Notes under the pieces: model-generated
What the model was told of the DNA's origin: nothing
Databases searched by the model: none
Seen by the model: only the letters and a program-made list of their open reading frames with translations
Made by a program: the position numbers and the translations under genes
Assembly (NCBI GenBank): GCA_003153505.1
Contig: PLZA01000044.1
Location: 215,189-279,188, forward strand
Direction: 5' to 3'
From: Candidatus Dormiibacterota bacterium
GTDB lineage: Bacteria; Chloroflexota; Dormibacteria; Aeolococcales; Aeolococcaceae
DNA length: 64,000 nucleotides
Part shown: positions 52,482-61,557 of the stretch, in pieces
How positions within the stretch are numbered: position 1 is the first letter of the stretch
Layout of the letters: each line of letters starts with the position of its first letter

Positions 52482-53477
52482 CTACTTCGCCCGTGCTCCT
52501 GGGATGACCGGAACCTTATGGCCGATCAGCTCGACCTCATGCACGGTCCCGGAGTCGGATGCGGGCGACTGCACCGATGCACGGAAGCCGATTTGCCTAC
52601 GGCTGGAGCCGTCGCACGCTGACCAGCTGAGCGCATCCTCGGCGGTGACGAAAACACTCACCCCGGTCTCCATGCGCAACCGGAAACCACGGCTCAACAC
52701 CGTCTCCAGTTGGGTCTGGAACTGTCGCATCCCCGGGCTCGCCGGGCTCCCATCGAGCAGTGCCGGGATGACCCCACTCGCCAGCCGCACCTCGTCGTCA
52801 AGTCTGAGGCGACGACGGAGCCGGGGCAGCAGATGCATGGTTCCGATAAGGATGTGTTCCGTTCTGCTGTACGCCGGCAAGACCAGTGGTTGCAGGCGAT
52901 CAAGCAACGGCGGCGAGATGTCAGCCAGGTTGTTTGCTGTGCAGATAAACAAGCTTTTGGAGAGGTCGATGTTCACCGCGTCGAGGAAGTGATCACGAAA
53001 GTGTGCCTGCTGCTCACGGTCAAGCAGTGCCAGCAGCACTGGCACAGCTGAGTTGGTCTTGTCTGGAACCTTGTCGATCTCGTCCAGCAGAGAGACAAGC
53101 TCGCTGGGGTGCCGCCCTGATGCGCGGATTTGGCGTGCAATCTCACCGGGACGTCCACGCTGATACGCCTGGTCGGCGCCGATCAGGAAGACATCGTCGA
53201 CACCGCCCATGGGCATCCGGATCAGGGTGCGTCCCATCACCTCGCTGACGACTTCGGCAATCGCAGTCTTGCCCACCCCTGGCGGTCCAAGCATGCAGAG
53301 CACCTTGCCGGGACCTTCAGCGCCGTGTTGGCGCGACCACTCCCACGAGGCGAGGTAATCGAGCACATGCTCCTTTAGCGTCGCCATGCCATAGCACGCC
53401 GCATCGAGCTTCGCCTGCGGGGCGCGATACGGTAGCCGAAGGGAATTACCTTGAGCGAGGTAAGCGTGGCACTCCAC
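52482..53477 (-). CDS. Lon-like AAA+ ATPase without protease domain
   Basis: The 331-residue protein (GTG start at 53477) has AAA+ motifs as in Lon: Walker A MLGPPGVGKTAIAEVV, GVDDVFLIGADQAYQRGRPG, Walker B LVSLLDEIDK, sensor 1 FICTANNLADI and sensor-2 region GMRQFQTQLETVLSRG. The Lon N-terminal LAN domain and the Ser-Lys protease domain are missing, so it is a stand-alone unfoldase-like ATPase with an unclear C-terminal tail. It faces the ubiquitin-like operon, ends 115 bases from the TPR gene, and may supply the unfolding step for conjugated targets. Confidence 0.8.
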   Translation of the reverse strand: MECHAYLAQGNSLRLPYRAPQAKLDAACYGMATLKEHVLDYLASWEWSRQHGAEGPGKVLCMLGPPGVGKTAIAEVVSEVMGRTLIRMPMGGVDDVFLIGADQAYQRGRPGEIARQIRASGRHPSELVSLLDEIDKVPDKTNSAVPVLLALLDREQQAHFRDHFLDAVNIDLSKSLFICTANNLADISPPLLDRLQPLVLPAYSRTEHILIGTMHLLPRLRRRLRLDDEVRLASGVIPALLDGSPASPGMRQFQTQLETVLSRGFRLRMETGVSVFVTAEDALSWSACDGSSRRQIGFRASVQSPASDSGTVHEVELIGHKVPVIPGARAK

Positions 53478-53507
53478 GTCGCCATCGCCTGAAACAGCCT
53501 TTCGCGG

Positions 53508-53795
53508 CTAGCGGACGACAACATAGATCTGAACGAGCGCCTCCGATTCCGATGACCCGCTGGTCTGGGCGGTCACGGTGGTTCCCCCGGTGCCGACGGC
53601 TGTGAACACGGCAATTGCGCTGCCCCCAGGACAGGCAGCCGCTCCGTTCCGATATAGCGGCCCTGGGTAACGGGCCTGCGGCGGCGTCCAGAACGCGTCC
53701 CCACCCTGAGGTGTGCCGGTCCACGTGGGACGTCCGGGGAACCCGGCCTCGACGACCAAGCGCTGTTGCCCCGACGGTCCCATCAAGCCGCTCAT
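53508..53795 (-). CDS. Small or truncated protein with a beta-rich C-terminus
   Basis: The 95-residue frame ends with ACPGGSAIAVFTAVGTGGTT and SSESEALVQIYVVVR, typical of the last strands of an Ig-like secreted domain. The N-terminus overlaps the end of the glycoside hydrolase remnant, so it may itself be a fragment. It is 30 bases upstream of the AAA+ gene on the same strand. Confidence 0.35.
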   Translation of the reverse strand: MSGLMGPSGQQRLVVEAGFPGRPTWTGTPQGGDAFWTPPQARYPGPLYRNGAAACPGGSAIAVFTAVGTGGTTVTAQTSGSSESEALVQIYVVVR

Positions 53796-53799
53796 CGGA

Positions 53800-54206
53800 T
53801 GGATCGAACCCCGTCAGCGGTAACAGCAGAACCGCGCTGTCGAGTGACTCGAACCGTACGACCTGACGTAGCTGCCCAGTTCGGCGCTGAACCCCCGCTC
53901 ACGTACTTCGGCGGCGATCTCGTCACGGGTGCTCTCCCAGGTGGCCACCTTCTGCCGCGCCATTCGCAGCGCCCGGCCGCTTCGCGCCGCTCGGTCCAAC
54001 GCGATCCACGCCCAGACCTTGGAGTGCACGTGCTGACGAGGATCCTCGCGCACCTCCCAGATGCCAGCATCACGCCGGCGCCGGGGGTCGAATCGAATAC
54101 ACCGAGCCGCAACGGTCATCCAATGCACCCGTGGTGGCCTCGTTACGATGCGGCCGAGTTCGAGGTACGAGAACAATGGGGAAGAGGGGAGATGGGGTAC
54201 GCCCAA
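53800..54206 (-). pseudogene. C-terminal remnant of a GH15-type glucoamylase/trehalase
   Basis: The frame reads RRDAGIWEVREDPRQHVHSK, VWAWIALDRAARSGRALRMA and GFSAELGSYVRSYGSSH. After a one-base shift at about 53848 it continues in another frame as LDSAVLLLPLTGFDPSDERL. This is the GH15 C-terminal block (GIWEVR ... HSK ... LDAS.LL.P). The N-terminal two thirds are missing, and the 5' end stops just before the tRNA-Pro half. Confidence 0.6.
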
Positions 54207-54337
54207 TTGACCTCTGTAGATGTCGACGCGATTCCAACGGATTCCAATACGCGCGCTCTAGTCGTCATTCCAACCATTTCCCGACGAAAGCACTCTAAAT
54301 CGAACTCAGCACTCATCGGGAAATGAGTACTAGTCTG

Positions 54338-54376
54338 GGGGACCAGGGGTCGCAGGTTCGAGTCCTGTCTCCCCGA
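54338..54376 (+). other. 3' half of tRNA-Pro(GGG), probable attachment site (right copy)
   Basis: It carries the anticodon-loop tail CTGGGGG (loop starting at 54335), stem ACCAG, T-arm (GCAGG-TTCGAGT-CCTGT), acceptor CTCCCCG and A. The 39 bases 54338-54376 match 21260-21298 with one difference. The 5' half of the gene is missing. Confidence 0.8.
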
Positions 54377-54498
54377 TTCGCAGCCCATTGCATTGCAGTG
54401 AAGCTGTTTTCACTCAGTTGCAGCCGATTCCAACTTCCGGGGATCAGTCACTTCGCAGGGACTAGTCCTCATTTCCTGATTGAGCACCTTTCCTGCGT

Positions 54499-55479
54499 TC
54501 ACCCTCCGCCGGACTGGACTCCCACGATCGCCACGACGGTGATGATGAGGACGGCAGCGCAGACCGCGGTTGCCCCCAGACCGACCAACCATCGCTCCAT
54601 CATCCGAGGTCGCCTGGTCAGCAGGAGCGCAACTGAATTGATCACGATGACGGCCTCTGCAAGGCTGGCGAGCACATCGGGCACGGACACGCTCTCGGCG
54701 ATTCCCGGAGTCGGACCGATCGGCAACCCGACCGTTCGAGAGAGTGCCCACACGATGATCACGAGGCCGTTGCCGACAGCGACGGCGAGGAGCAAGCGCC
54801 GATCCCGGCTCACCGTCAAGGCCATCGCTGCGCCGAGCTGCGCGATGGCAGCGCCAACAAAAAACGCTGCGTACAGGGTCGATTCCTCGAGGTGCGGGCC
54901 GACGACGGAAAGATGGATCAGTGCGGCGCTGACCAGAAATGCGATCGCTGCGGTGACGGGAACAGTTCGTGCATCGGCGCGCCCGGCGATCGCTATCCCA
55001 CTATGATTTCTCCCTTCAGTTGCTCGCCCGAGCTGTGGGACGAGAATCGTGCCAAGCGTCAGAAGGCCGCCCCCAAGCGCCACGAAGGTCCCGCTGCCGA
55101 GACTTGCGACCACAAAGGGGTCGCCTTGGAGCTGCTGATATGAACCGATCAATTGCGACAGCACCCATGCGGCGAATCCGGAGACGGCGAACCCGAAGGT
55201 GGCAAGTGCGTACTGGAGCTGCTTCGACGGTCTCGCGGCGTAGAGCAAACCGACGGCGAGGCTCACGACGCCGGCTCCGAGGAGCACACGACCATTGGTG
55301 GCATCGATGCCACGGATGGTGTCAACACCCGCATAGAGCGAGAGCCAGGGCAGCAACGATCCGGCGATCAGGAGCGAGCCCCCTGCGACTCCAAGCGACG
55401 CAACCAAGCTGCGAGGCAGCCACCGGGTCCGGGCGGACTCCATTGCGCCAAAGCGAAGTGTTCCTGCATCCATGGTCAC
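54499..55479 (-). CDS. Polytopic membrane protein (about eight helices)
   Basis: The 326-residue protein has successive hydrophobic segments: LVASLGVAGGSLLIAGSLLP, VLLGAGVVSLAVGLLYAA, ALATFGFAVSGFAAWVLS, GTFVALGGGLLTLGTILV, VPVTAAIAFLVSAALIHL, AAFFVGAAIAQLGAAMALTV, LLLAVAVGNGLVIIVWAL and TAVCAAVLIITVVAIVGV. No transporter motif is recognised. GGAGG lies 4 bases before GTG 55479 and 10 before ATG 55473, so the start is one of these. It stands just right of the tRNA-Pro half and could belong to the older backbone. Confidence 0.65.
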   Translation of the reverse strand: MTMDAGTLRFGAMESARTRWLPRSLVASLGVAGGSLLIAGSLLPWLSLYAGVDTIRGIDATNGRVLLGAGVVSLAVGLLYAARPSKQLQYALATFGFAVSGFAAWVLSQLIGSYQQLQGDPFVVASLGSGTFVALGGGLLTLGTILVPQLGRATEGRNHSGIAIAGRADARTVPVTAAIAFLVSAALIHLSVVGPHLEESTLYAAFFVGAAIAQLGAAMALTVSRDRRLLLAVAVGNGLVIIVWALSRTVGLPIGPTPGIAESVSVPDVLASLAEAVIVINSVALLLTRRPRMMERWLVGLGATAVCAAVLIITVVAIVGVQSGGG

Positions 55480-55578
55480 ACGACCTCCTATGTGTCTCTA
55501 AGAGGGGCGGCGGGACCTCGGACCTTGCGGGTTGCGTGGCCGAGGGCTCCCACCGCCCGGAGTTGGTTCGAGCGGGGG

Positions 55579-56265
55579 TTACGCCTTGTCGGCTGGCTTC
55601 ACAGAGAAGTACAGGAAGAGGTTTGACGCGATATCTTTCGTGCAGGCGGCGCTCGCCTGGCACGAATGCACCGCGCTGATGCTCTTTCCATCCACGATGC
55701 TGTCCCAGGCGCTCTGACTGGTCACACCGACGACGATGATTCGCCACCATTCGGCAACGCCGGAGTTGGCAGTCGTCACCACGTGGCTATGCGGCGGCAA
55801 GAGGGTATCGGAAGCGGTCGATCCAAAGACACGCGATAGATCGATGTCATGGGGATGGTCGATGCAGCGGCCGGCAGTCGGGCACTGCAGCGTGTTCGCC
55901 GGGGGGGTAAAGCCGATCGGCACCACAACGTAGAGCGGGTCGACCTGCCCGGTGACCGGGGCGAAGTTGGCATTGGCACCGCCCTCGCAGAACGTCGGCG
56001 CGGCGCTCGACGGGGGAGCCGCGCAATAGAAGTTCTTGCTGTAGGTGAACTCGACGGTCTTCCCATTGAGCCATCCCGCGGTCGATCCGTGATCGACATC
56101 ACCCTGGCTTCCGGTGTGGATGCAGGGATTATTGATGGTGCACTTCTGCTGCTCGACCGCGTGACCGGCGGCACTGACCGTGCCCAACGTCAACGTGAAA
56201 ACACTGGCGACGCCGATGACTGCGCCAATTGCGGCGCGCCAAGGGGTCAGATGAAACCGTGGCAT
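55579..56265 (-). CDS. Secreted protein, possibly metal-binding
   Basis: The 228-residue protein has a signal peptide (AAIGAVIGVASVFTLTLGTV) with a GGAGG site 5 bases before ATG 56265. The mature part has paired Cys (CTINNPCIHTG, FYCAAPP, FCEGG, LQCPTAGRCIDHPHD) and several His (HDIDL, HSHVV), consistent with an extracellular metal-binding or oxidoreductase-like fold. No family is certain. It lies 100 bases upstream of the membrane gene, on the same strand. Confidence 0.65.
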   Translation of the reverse strand: MPRFHLTPWRAAIGAVIGVASVFTLTLGTVSAAGHAVEQQKCTINNPCIHTGSQGDVDHGSTAGWLNGKTVEFTYSKNFYCAAPPSSAAPTFCEGGANANFAPVTGQVDPLYVVVPIGFTPPANTLQCPTAGRCIDHPHDIDLSRVFGSTASDTLLPPHSHVVTTANSGVAEWWRIIVVGVTSQSAWDSIVDGKSISAVHSCQASAACTKDIASNLFLYFSVKPADKA

Positions 56266-56817
56266 TGAAGCCTCCTGAATCGGTGATTAGTCGCCCGCTG
56301 AACGGGGACGATCGACAGGTCATGACGAGGTCGTTTCGAAGGGCTGCCTCCTTTCTTCGTGGACCCGTGCGATGACAAGTGCTGATAGCAACCACGTGTC
56401 AACAGGTCTGATCGGACAACTAGGGGTTATTACGGCCCTGTACCCGGGGCGGATCACTGCTGACGAGGCGCAGCCATACATTGCTGCCACATGTATGGGC
56501 CGCACCTGCAAGCCGTGCTGTCGCCGTCACCGCAGCAACGGCGAATCACCTACTCGATTTAGTGTTCGATAGCGTACGGACAATGACGAGACGTGTTGTC
56601 CAGCGTGCGCGTTCGGCGGTTGCAAATGGTGACTTGCGTTCCACGTTAGGTACGTCCCAGCCAGATGAAGACGGCGTCGACCCCAGCCAAATTGGCGACG
56701 CTTTCGTATTCAGTTCAGAGCGCCGACCCGATTCGGTGGGCTAACGCCGGGATGTACCTTGTTCACATGCAATTGGTGACGCCTCGTCGAGAGGTGACAG
56801 AGCGGTGAGGGTGTGGC
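56266..56817. other. No gene recognised
   Basis: No supported gene. A 53-codon plus-strand frame at 56583 (MTRRVVQRARSAVANGDLRS) has no ribosome site. The region separates the secreted protein from the sensor kinase. Confidence 0.4.
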
Positions 56818-58800
56818 TCAGCCTCCCGCGGACGGCGCGAGGGCCGCTTGTACAGCAGCGCTCGAGATGAGCGGCAGGCTGACGGCGAAGCAAGGGGATC
56901 CGTTGTCGCCCTCATACCATGCGTCTCCACCTTGTGCTCGGGCCAAGCCGCGAACGATATAGAGACCGAGCCCAATACCCCCAGCTGTTGACGTCCCTCG
57001 GGACCGCGAGAATTTCTCAAAGAGTCGAGGTCGCAGATGTGGACTCACCCCTGGTCCCGCGTCCCGCACGCAGATCTTCACCGCATCGTCCGCGACTGTG
57101 AGATCAATGACGATCGGAGGGCGACCATGTCGTTGTGCGTTCGAGATGTAGTTGCTCAAGATCTGCGTAAGCCGCAGACGATCACCGCGAGCGACGAGAC
57201 GATGGCCACGTACTTTGACGGTCGCCGCATCCGAAGGATCGAGGCCCGCGATCACTGATAAGACTACGTCGCGCACGTCGACGTTTTCAAGACTCATCGG
57301 CAACTGACTTCCGTCCAGCCGCGCCGCTGTCAGAAGGTCATCGATGAGGTGAGCGAGGCGCTCTCCCTGAGCAGAGATCGCCTTCACCGCGTCGGGACTA
57401 TTGACGACGGGATCGCCGCCCGCCTGATCGTGTATCAGCATTTCGGCGTATCCGCGTATGAGCGCGACAGGGCCGCGCATCTCATGGGCGGTCATGGAGA
57501 GCACGTCCGCGAGTTCGTGGCCCGCAACCGTCAGTGCCTCGTTGGATTCGGCGATCCTTCTTGCCGATACTTCCTGGTCCATCTGCGCTAGACGCCTGGC
57601 TGTGAAGTCACGCGTCACTTTGGCGAAACCGACCAGTGCCCCCTCCCGCCGGATCGGCGTAATGATGACGTTCGCCCAGAACTGGCTGCCATCTTTGCGC
57701 ACGCGCCACCCTTCTTCCTCGTATCGACCCGTCGCTATCGCCTCGTCGAGTTCCTTCTCGGGGTGACGTGCCCTTTGGGCCTCAGCTGTGTAGAACACGC
57801 GGAAGTGCTGGCCGATGATCTCGCTCGCGGCGTAGCCCTTGATTCGCTCGGCGCCTGGGTTCCAGCTGGTTATTACGCCGTGCGGATCAAGCATGAACAG
57901 TGCATAGTCCACAACGGCATCGACGAGGAGCCGGAACTGCTGCTCAGACGCCATCAGCGCCTCCATGGTCCGCCTCTGCTCGGACAGATCCTGAACCTGT
58001 AGGAAGAGGTAGAGGGGGCGAGCGGCGGCGTCCCGGATCGACGCGATCGTGCTTAGCACCACATACCGCTGACTGTCACGCACGATCACATGCTCAAGCT
58101 GAGTGAGGTTCCGGGTGCCCTTTATGACGCAATCGACGGCTTCTCCGAAGGCGTGCGCCTCGAGTGGCTCGAGCAGATCGGCGTAGCGCTTGCCGGCGAA
58201 CTCGCTGACCGGTGCATTGAAGATTGCCGCCATCGCCGAATTGAGCCGCACGAATCGACCGCCCAGGGTCAGGGTTGCCATGCCAATTGCGGCTTCGTCG
58301 AACAGCTCCCGAAAGCGCTCGATTTGGTCATCAAAGGTGTCCATCTCGGCTTGTTCGACGGGCTCTGGCAGGTCTTGCGCAGGCGGCGAGGAGAAGTCTG
58401 AGGATGCGCCCAACAGATTGAGGATTTCCAACGCGAAGGTCTTCAGTGGTGTCGACTTGTCATAGAACGCCACCGCACCGAGTGTCCGGACCTGGCGCTC
58501 GACGTCCGAGCCCTCGAAGCCGGAAAAGATCACAACGCGCGTCTCGGGCGAGGCCTCACGCACGAGAGGAAGGGCCTCGAGGCCGTCCATCTCAGGCATC
58601 GAGAGGTCGAGGACCAGCAGGTCGGGTTGCTCCGCACGGGCGATCTCGATCGCCTCACGGCCGTTTTGCGCCTCACCGACGATTTGGAGGACGCCACAGA
58701 TTTCGAGACGCAGACGAAGGAGGTCGCGGACGTCCTTGGAATCATCAGCCAAAACAACCCGCCACATGCGGGGCGCGGGGGTATTCTGTGACATTCTCAT
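56818..58800 (-). CDS. Hybrid receiver-PAS-PAS histidine kinase
   Basis: The 660-residue protein has an N-terminal receiver domain (acid pocket LADDS, phosphoacceptor D65 in VLDLSMPEMDG, K115). A PAS domain covers about residues 160-270, a second PAS with PAC about 285-405 (RYEEEGWRVRKDGSQFWANV). Then comes a HisKA dimerisation domain with H439 in SMTAHEMRGP and a HATPase domain (NYISNAQRHG, RDAGPGVSP, TAGGIGLGLYIVRGLARAQG). It has no membrane segment, so it senses an internal signal. It receives and transmits phosphate. No cognate response regulator lies next to it; the sigma factor upstream could be part of the same circuit. Confidence 0.9.
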   Translation of the reverse strand: MRMSQNTPAPRMWRVVLADDSKDVRDLLRLRLEICGVLQIVGEAQNGREAIEIARAEQPDLLVLDLSMPEMDGLEALPLVREASPETRVVIFSGFEGSDVERQVRTLGAVAFYDKSTPLKTFALEILNLLGASSDFSSPPAQDLPEPVEQAEMDTFDDQIERFRELFDEAAIGMATLTLGGRFVRLNSAMAAIFNAPVSEFAGKRYADLLEPLEAHAFGEAVDCVIKGTRNLTQLEHVIVRDSQRYVVLSTIASIRDAAARPLYLFLQVQDLSEQRRTMEALMASEQQFRLLVDAVVDYALFMLDPHGVITSWNPGAERIKGYAASEIIGQHFRVFYTAEAQRARHPEKELDEAIATGRYEEEGWRVRKDGSQFWANVIITPIRREGALVGFAKVTRDFTARRLAQMDQEVSARRIAESNEALTVAGHELADVLSMTAHEMRGPVALIRGYAEMLIHDQAGGDPVVNSPDAVKAISAQGERLAHLIDDLLTAARLDGSQLPMSLENVDVRDVVLSVIAGLDPSDAATVKVRGHRLVARGDRLRLTQILSNYISNAQRHGRPPIVIDLTVADDAVKICVRDAGPGVSPHLRPRLFEKFSRSRGTSTAGGIGLGLYIVRGLARAQGGDAWYEGDNGSPCFAVSLPLISSAAVQAALAPSAGG

Positions 58801-59112
58801 AGTAATAGCTCATGGTACCGTCTATGTCGCTGTTTAGGTCATCATCTTTGCTAACCGCAGGTCGAGTGCCGAGCCGTAGCGAACGCGCCGAACGTTCCAA
58901 AGCCAATCTTCCTATGCTGCGTCCGGCTGCCGAGTAGCCGTTCTGTCGATGGCTTCACGACCGTCGCCAGCCTCGCCGACTACCTGCATCGCGCTGGCAG
59001 CCTCGAGATGCCGGCGCCTGAGATCGGGAGATCCTTGGAGCCGTCAACGAGGGAGGCAAGGGCTGGGGTACAAGGCATGCGGGCGTGCCATCTTCGTGCG
59101 TGTAGGTCGTGG
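58801..59112. other. No gene recognised
   Basis: No supported gene; it contains the promoter region of the sensor kinase, but no clear consensus was recognised. Confidence 0.4.
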
Positions 59113-59856
59113 TTACTCGGTGCCGTGTGTCTGCAGGCGTCTCGTCCGGGTATCCGGCAACAGACTCAGCGACAGCGCGATGGACAAGGCGCGCAGTGCT
59201 GCTCGCGCTCTCCCCTTAGTGGTCCCCAGCGGCGCACCCATGATGGTGGCAATCTGCCGCTGGGAATATCCTCCGAAATATGCCAGCTCAATGACTTGGC
59301 GTTGGGCCGGCGGCAACTCGGCGATCGCACTCGCGAGTCGCCGCTCCTCATCTCGATGGAGCACCTCGTCGAGGACGCTTATTCCGCTGGCCGCCTTCAC
59401 GCTGATCGCAGCACAATCGTTTGGCCGGGCCGCATCCGACCGCAGTCGGTCGATGGCACGGTTGCGCACGATTGCGCAGATCCACGCTTGGGGTGATCCG
59501 CGCTTCGGGTCATATCGTGCAGCGCATCTCCAGGCCGACAGGAACGCGTCCTGCACCACCTCCTCGGCCGTGGCGTGGTTACCGACTATGCGGAACGCCA
59601 CCGCGAGGGCGACGACACGGTACTCGTCATACAGGCGGCTCACCTGAAGCCCACATACCCCCGCCGTCAGGGAGTCCTCGGTGTGCGAGGTCCGTTGCCC
59701 CCGGGGACTGGTGAGGAATCGACTGTCCTGCGCCGGATCTTTGCTCAATCGAGGGGTGAGCACGCTGGCCGGCAGTTGGGCGGCCCCTTCGGGCGCCGCG
59801 GCCGGCTTCGGTCGGCCGGACCCACCACGTCGGAAAGCGCTGGTCTTCTGGGGCAT
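59113..59856 (-). CDS. ECF-type sigma factor
   Basis: The protein has region 2 (RVVALAVAFRIVGNHATAEE, VVQDAFLSAWRCAARYDPKR) and region 4 (AELPPAQRQVIELAYFGGYS, GAPLGTTKGRARAALRAL). The frame gives 247 residues, but the first 60 are low-complexity (Pro/Ala/Arg-rich), so the start is probably nearer VSRLYDEY. It belongs to the SigK/RpoE-like ECF group. It is upstream of the histidine kinase in the same orientation, about 310 bases apart. No anti-sigma gene is adjacent. Confidence 0.8.
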   Translation of the reverse strand: MPQKTSAFRRGGSGRPKPAAAPEGAAQLPASVLTPRLSKDPAQDSRFLTSPRGQRTSHTEDSLTAGVCGLQVSRLYDEYRVVALAVAFRIVGNHATAEEVVQDAFLSAWRCAARYDPKRGSPQAWICAIVRNRAIDRLRSDAARPNDCAAISVKAASGISVLDEVLHRDEERRLASAIAELPPAQRQVIELAYFGGYSQRQIATIMGAPLGTTKGRARAALRALSIALSLSLLPDTRTRRLQTHGTE

Positions 59857-60358
59857 ACCTCTTCCTGAGTGATCCTGACCTAGAGTTGATAGAATCAGTG
59901 TCAGATTATGCGACTGAGGTACTGCCAGATGTGGGGAGGCTCAGATGCATCTGAGCGCGCTGCTGCAGCGACCGGCTCCATCGATGGACGGTTCGAATGG
60001 ACCGGCGCGATCATCAAAGCGCCAACGCATGCAAACGCTTCGAACCTTCAGACATGGTTCAGAAGGTGCCCACCGGTGCAGAAGGTCGCAATGCCCCAGG
60101 GCGGTGAGGCGAGCTGTAGCCCCGATGGACCGACCTCGCGGGGTCAGCACAGAAGCATCGGATCCGATGCCGATTGTTGACCGAGCCGTGGCGAATGATC
60201 CATTCCGGGCAGCCAGCCGTAGGTGTCAGATGTGAACATCCCCAGCGACAAAGGTGGGCGCTCTCATGCGCCGGCTCTTGTCACGCGTGGCAGTTATTTC
60301 GGCGCTTGTCGCAACAGAGTGGGCGCCGCCAGGATCGCATACATAAGGTGACCTCTCT
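59857..60358. other. No gene recognised
   Basis: Divergent region between the sigma factor and the small membrane gene. No supported gene was found; one promoter is described next. Confidence 0.4.
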
Positions 60359-60388
60359 TTGACATCAACGGCACGAGTTTTGTTATTA
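60359..60388 (+). promoter_or_regulatory. Candidate promoter of the small membrane protein
   Basis: TTGACA (60359-60364) and TTATTA (60383-60388) are 18 bases apart. This would give a leader of about 45 bases before ATG 60441, which carries its own GGAGG. Confidence 0.45.
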
Positions 60389-60440
60389 GCGCGCCCCGTT
60401 CCCTGTCGCAGTCCGCTCATACACTCACCTTGGAGGCATC

Positions 60441-60746
60441 ATGATTTTTCGTTTTCTGTATAAGCTCGGCATTCCGAGCGACGCGTTCTACGTCGCATCC
60501 CTCGGATCCATCGCCGCAAGCATCATCGCTTGGGCGGTTCGCAGCGGAAAGGACGTCGGGAACGCCGAGCGGCTCGGCATCTTTATCGGGCTGTGGGCTC
60601 CCACGTTCATGCTCGTTGGCCATGGTGTGCATGAACTCGAGGTTGCGAAAGGCTTTCAAAGCAAGACCCTCGGCGACATCGCTGATCGGGTTGAGGCCAC
60701 GGGTGAGCGGGTCCGCTCGACAGCAGAATCCGCGGTCGGACGCTAA
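60441..60746 (+). CDS. Small membrane protein
   Basis: ATG 60441 follows GGAGG by 5 bases. The 101-residue product has two hydrophobic helices (AFYVASLGSIAASIIAWAV and LGIFIGLWAPTFMLVGHGV) and a charged helical tail (LGDIADRVEATGERVRSTAE). The family is not recognised. It has its own promoter and stands alone. Confidence 0.65.
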   Translation: MIFRFLYKLGIPSDAFYVASLGSIAASIIAWAVRSGKDVGNAERLGIFIGLWAPTFMLVGHGVHELEVAKGFQSKTLGDIADRVEATGERVRSTAESAVGR

Positions 60747-61384
60747 CACGGCGTCGCTACGACACCACTCTCTGCCTACCACGATTCGGGCACTCCATCA
60801 AGACCGCGATCCGGAGCGGCGCATGTCCCGCGCAACTCTATGAGCACTGGACTATCGTCAGGTGCCCGCTGTGGCTGAGCACCTTGCTTTCGGGTTCAGC
60901 CGTCTACCAAGAGCCGGTGTGTCAGCGATAAGGGATCACATGGGTCACGGTTCGTCGGCTTGATCGTCGTCGGCTGCGGCGCAGACAAGGGCACCGTTGA
61001 ACCCGGCGATCGCCACCTCAGCCGGAACCGGGTAACCTTGCTGTCGTCGAGTGCGGTGAAAGTTCCAGTGTCGGCGTCAGGGTCGCGGCTTCAGCGAGTG
61101 GTCCGGTGCGAGGATGTCCAGGTCGCCATCTGCCGTGCCTGCGCGCTCAACGCGGCCGCCGGCAGCTCGCGGGTATCCAGTACGCCGACTACTTCCAGTC
61201 GTATAGCGAAGCGATCCACCGCTGCCACCCGCACGCCGCCGCGGTCTCCGGGCGCGTCATCGACGCGGCGCGCTAGTGGGCCAACTAGGCTGAGGGCCAC
61301 GACGCCATCCGAAGTCTGCGCGAGAATCCCCGTCGCGCCGGAGTGGGCCGACGACCTCGAGGCGACCCATGGCGCGACGACGTC
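60747..61384. other. Gene-poor stretch
   Basis: No intact gene. A plus-strand frame ending at TAG about 61276 reads IQYADYFQSYSEAIHRCHPH and looks like the tail of a lost gene, but its beginning is unreadable. Confidence 0.35.
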
Positions 61385-61549
61385 TTACGGAACCACCGCA
61401 ATCGCCTCGATGGAGATGAGCAGGCCGCGCGGAAGCTTGACGATCGGCGACGAGCGCGCCGGAGGGTTGGTCGGGAAGTACTCCGCGTAGAGGCGATTCG
61501 CGGCCTCGCCGTTCTCCAGATCAGTGAGGAATGTCGTGGTCTTGACCAC
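61385..61549 (-). pseudogene. C-terminal fragment of a RidA/YjgF protein
   Basis: The frame from 61549 to TAA 61385-61387 reads VVKTTTFLTDLENGEAANRL, YAEYFPTNPPARSSPIVKLP and RGLLISIEAIAVVP, the second half of a RidA-family enamine/imine deaminase. RidA proteins are about 125-130 residues, so the N-terminal half is lost. It is joined head to head with an ABM-fold fragment on the plus strand. Confidence 0.75.
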
Positions 61550-61557
61550 GTTTCTGT

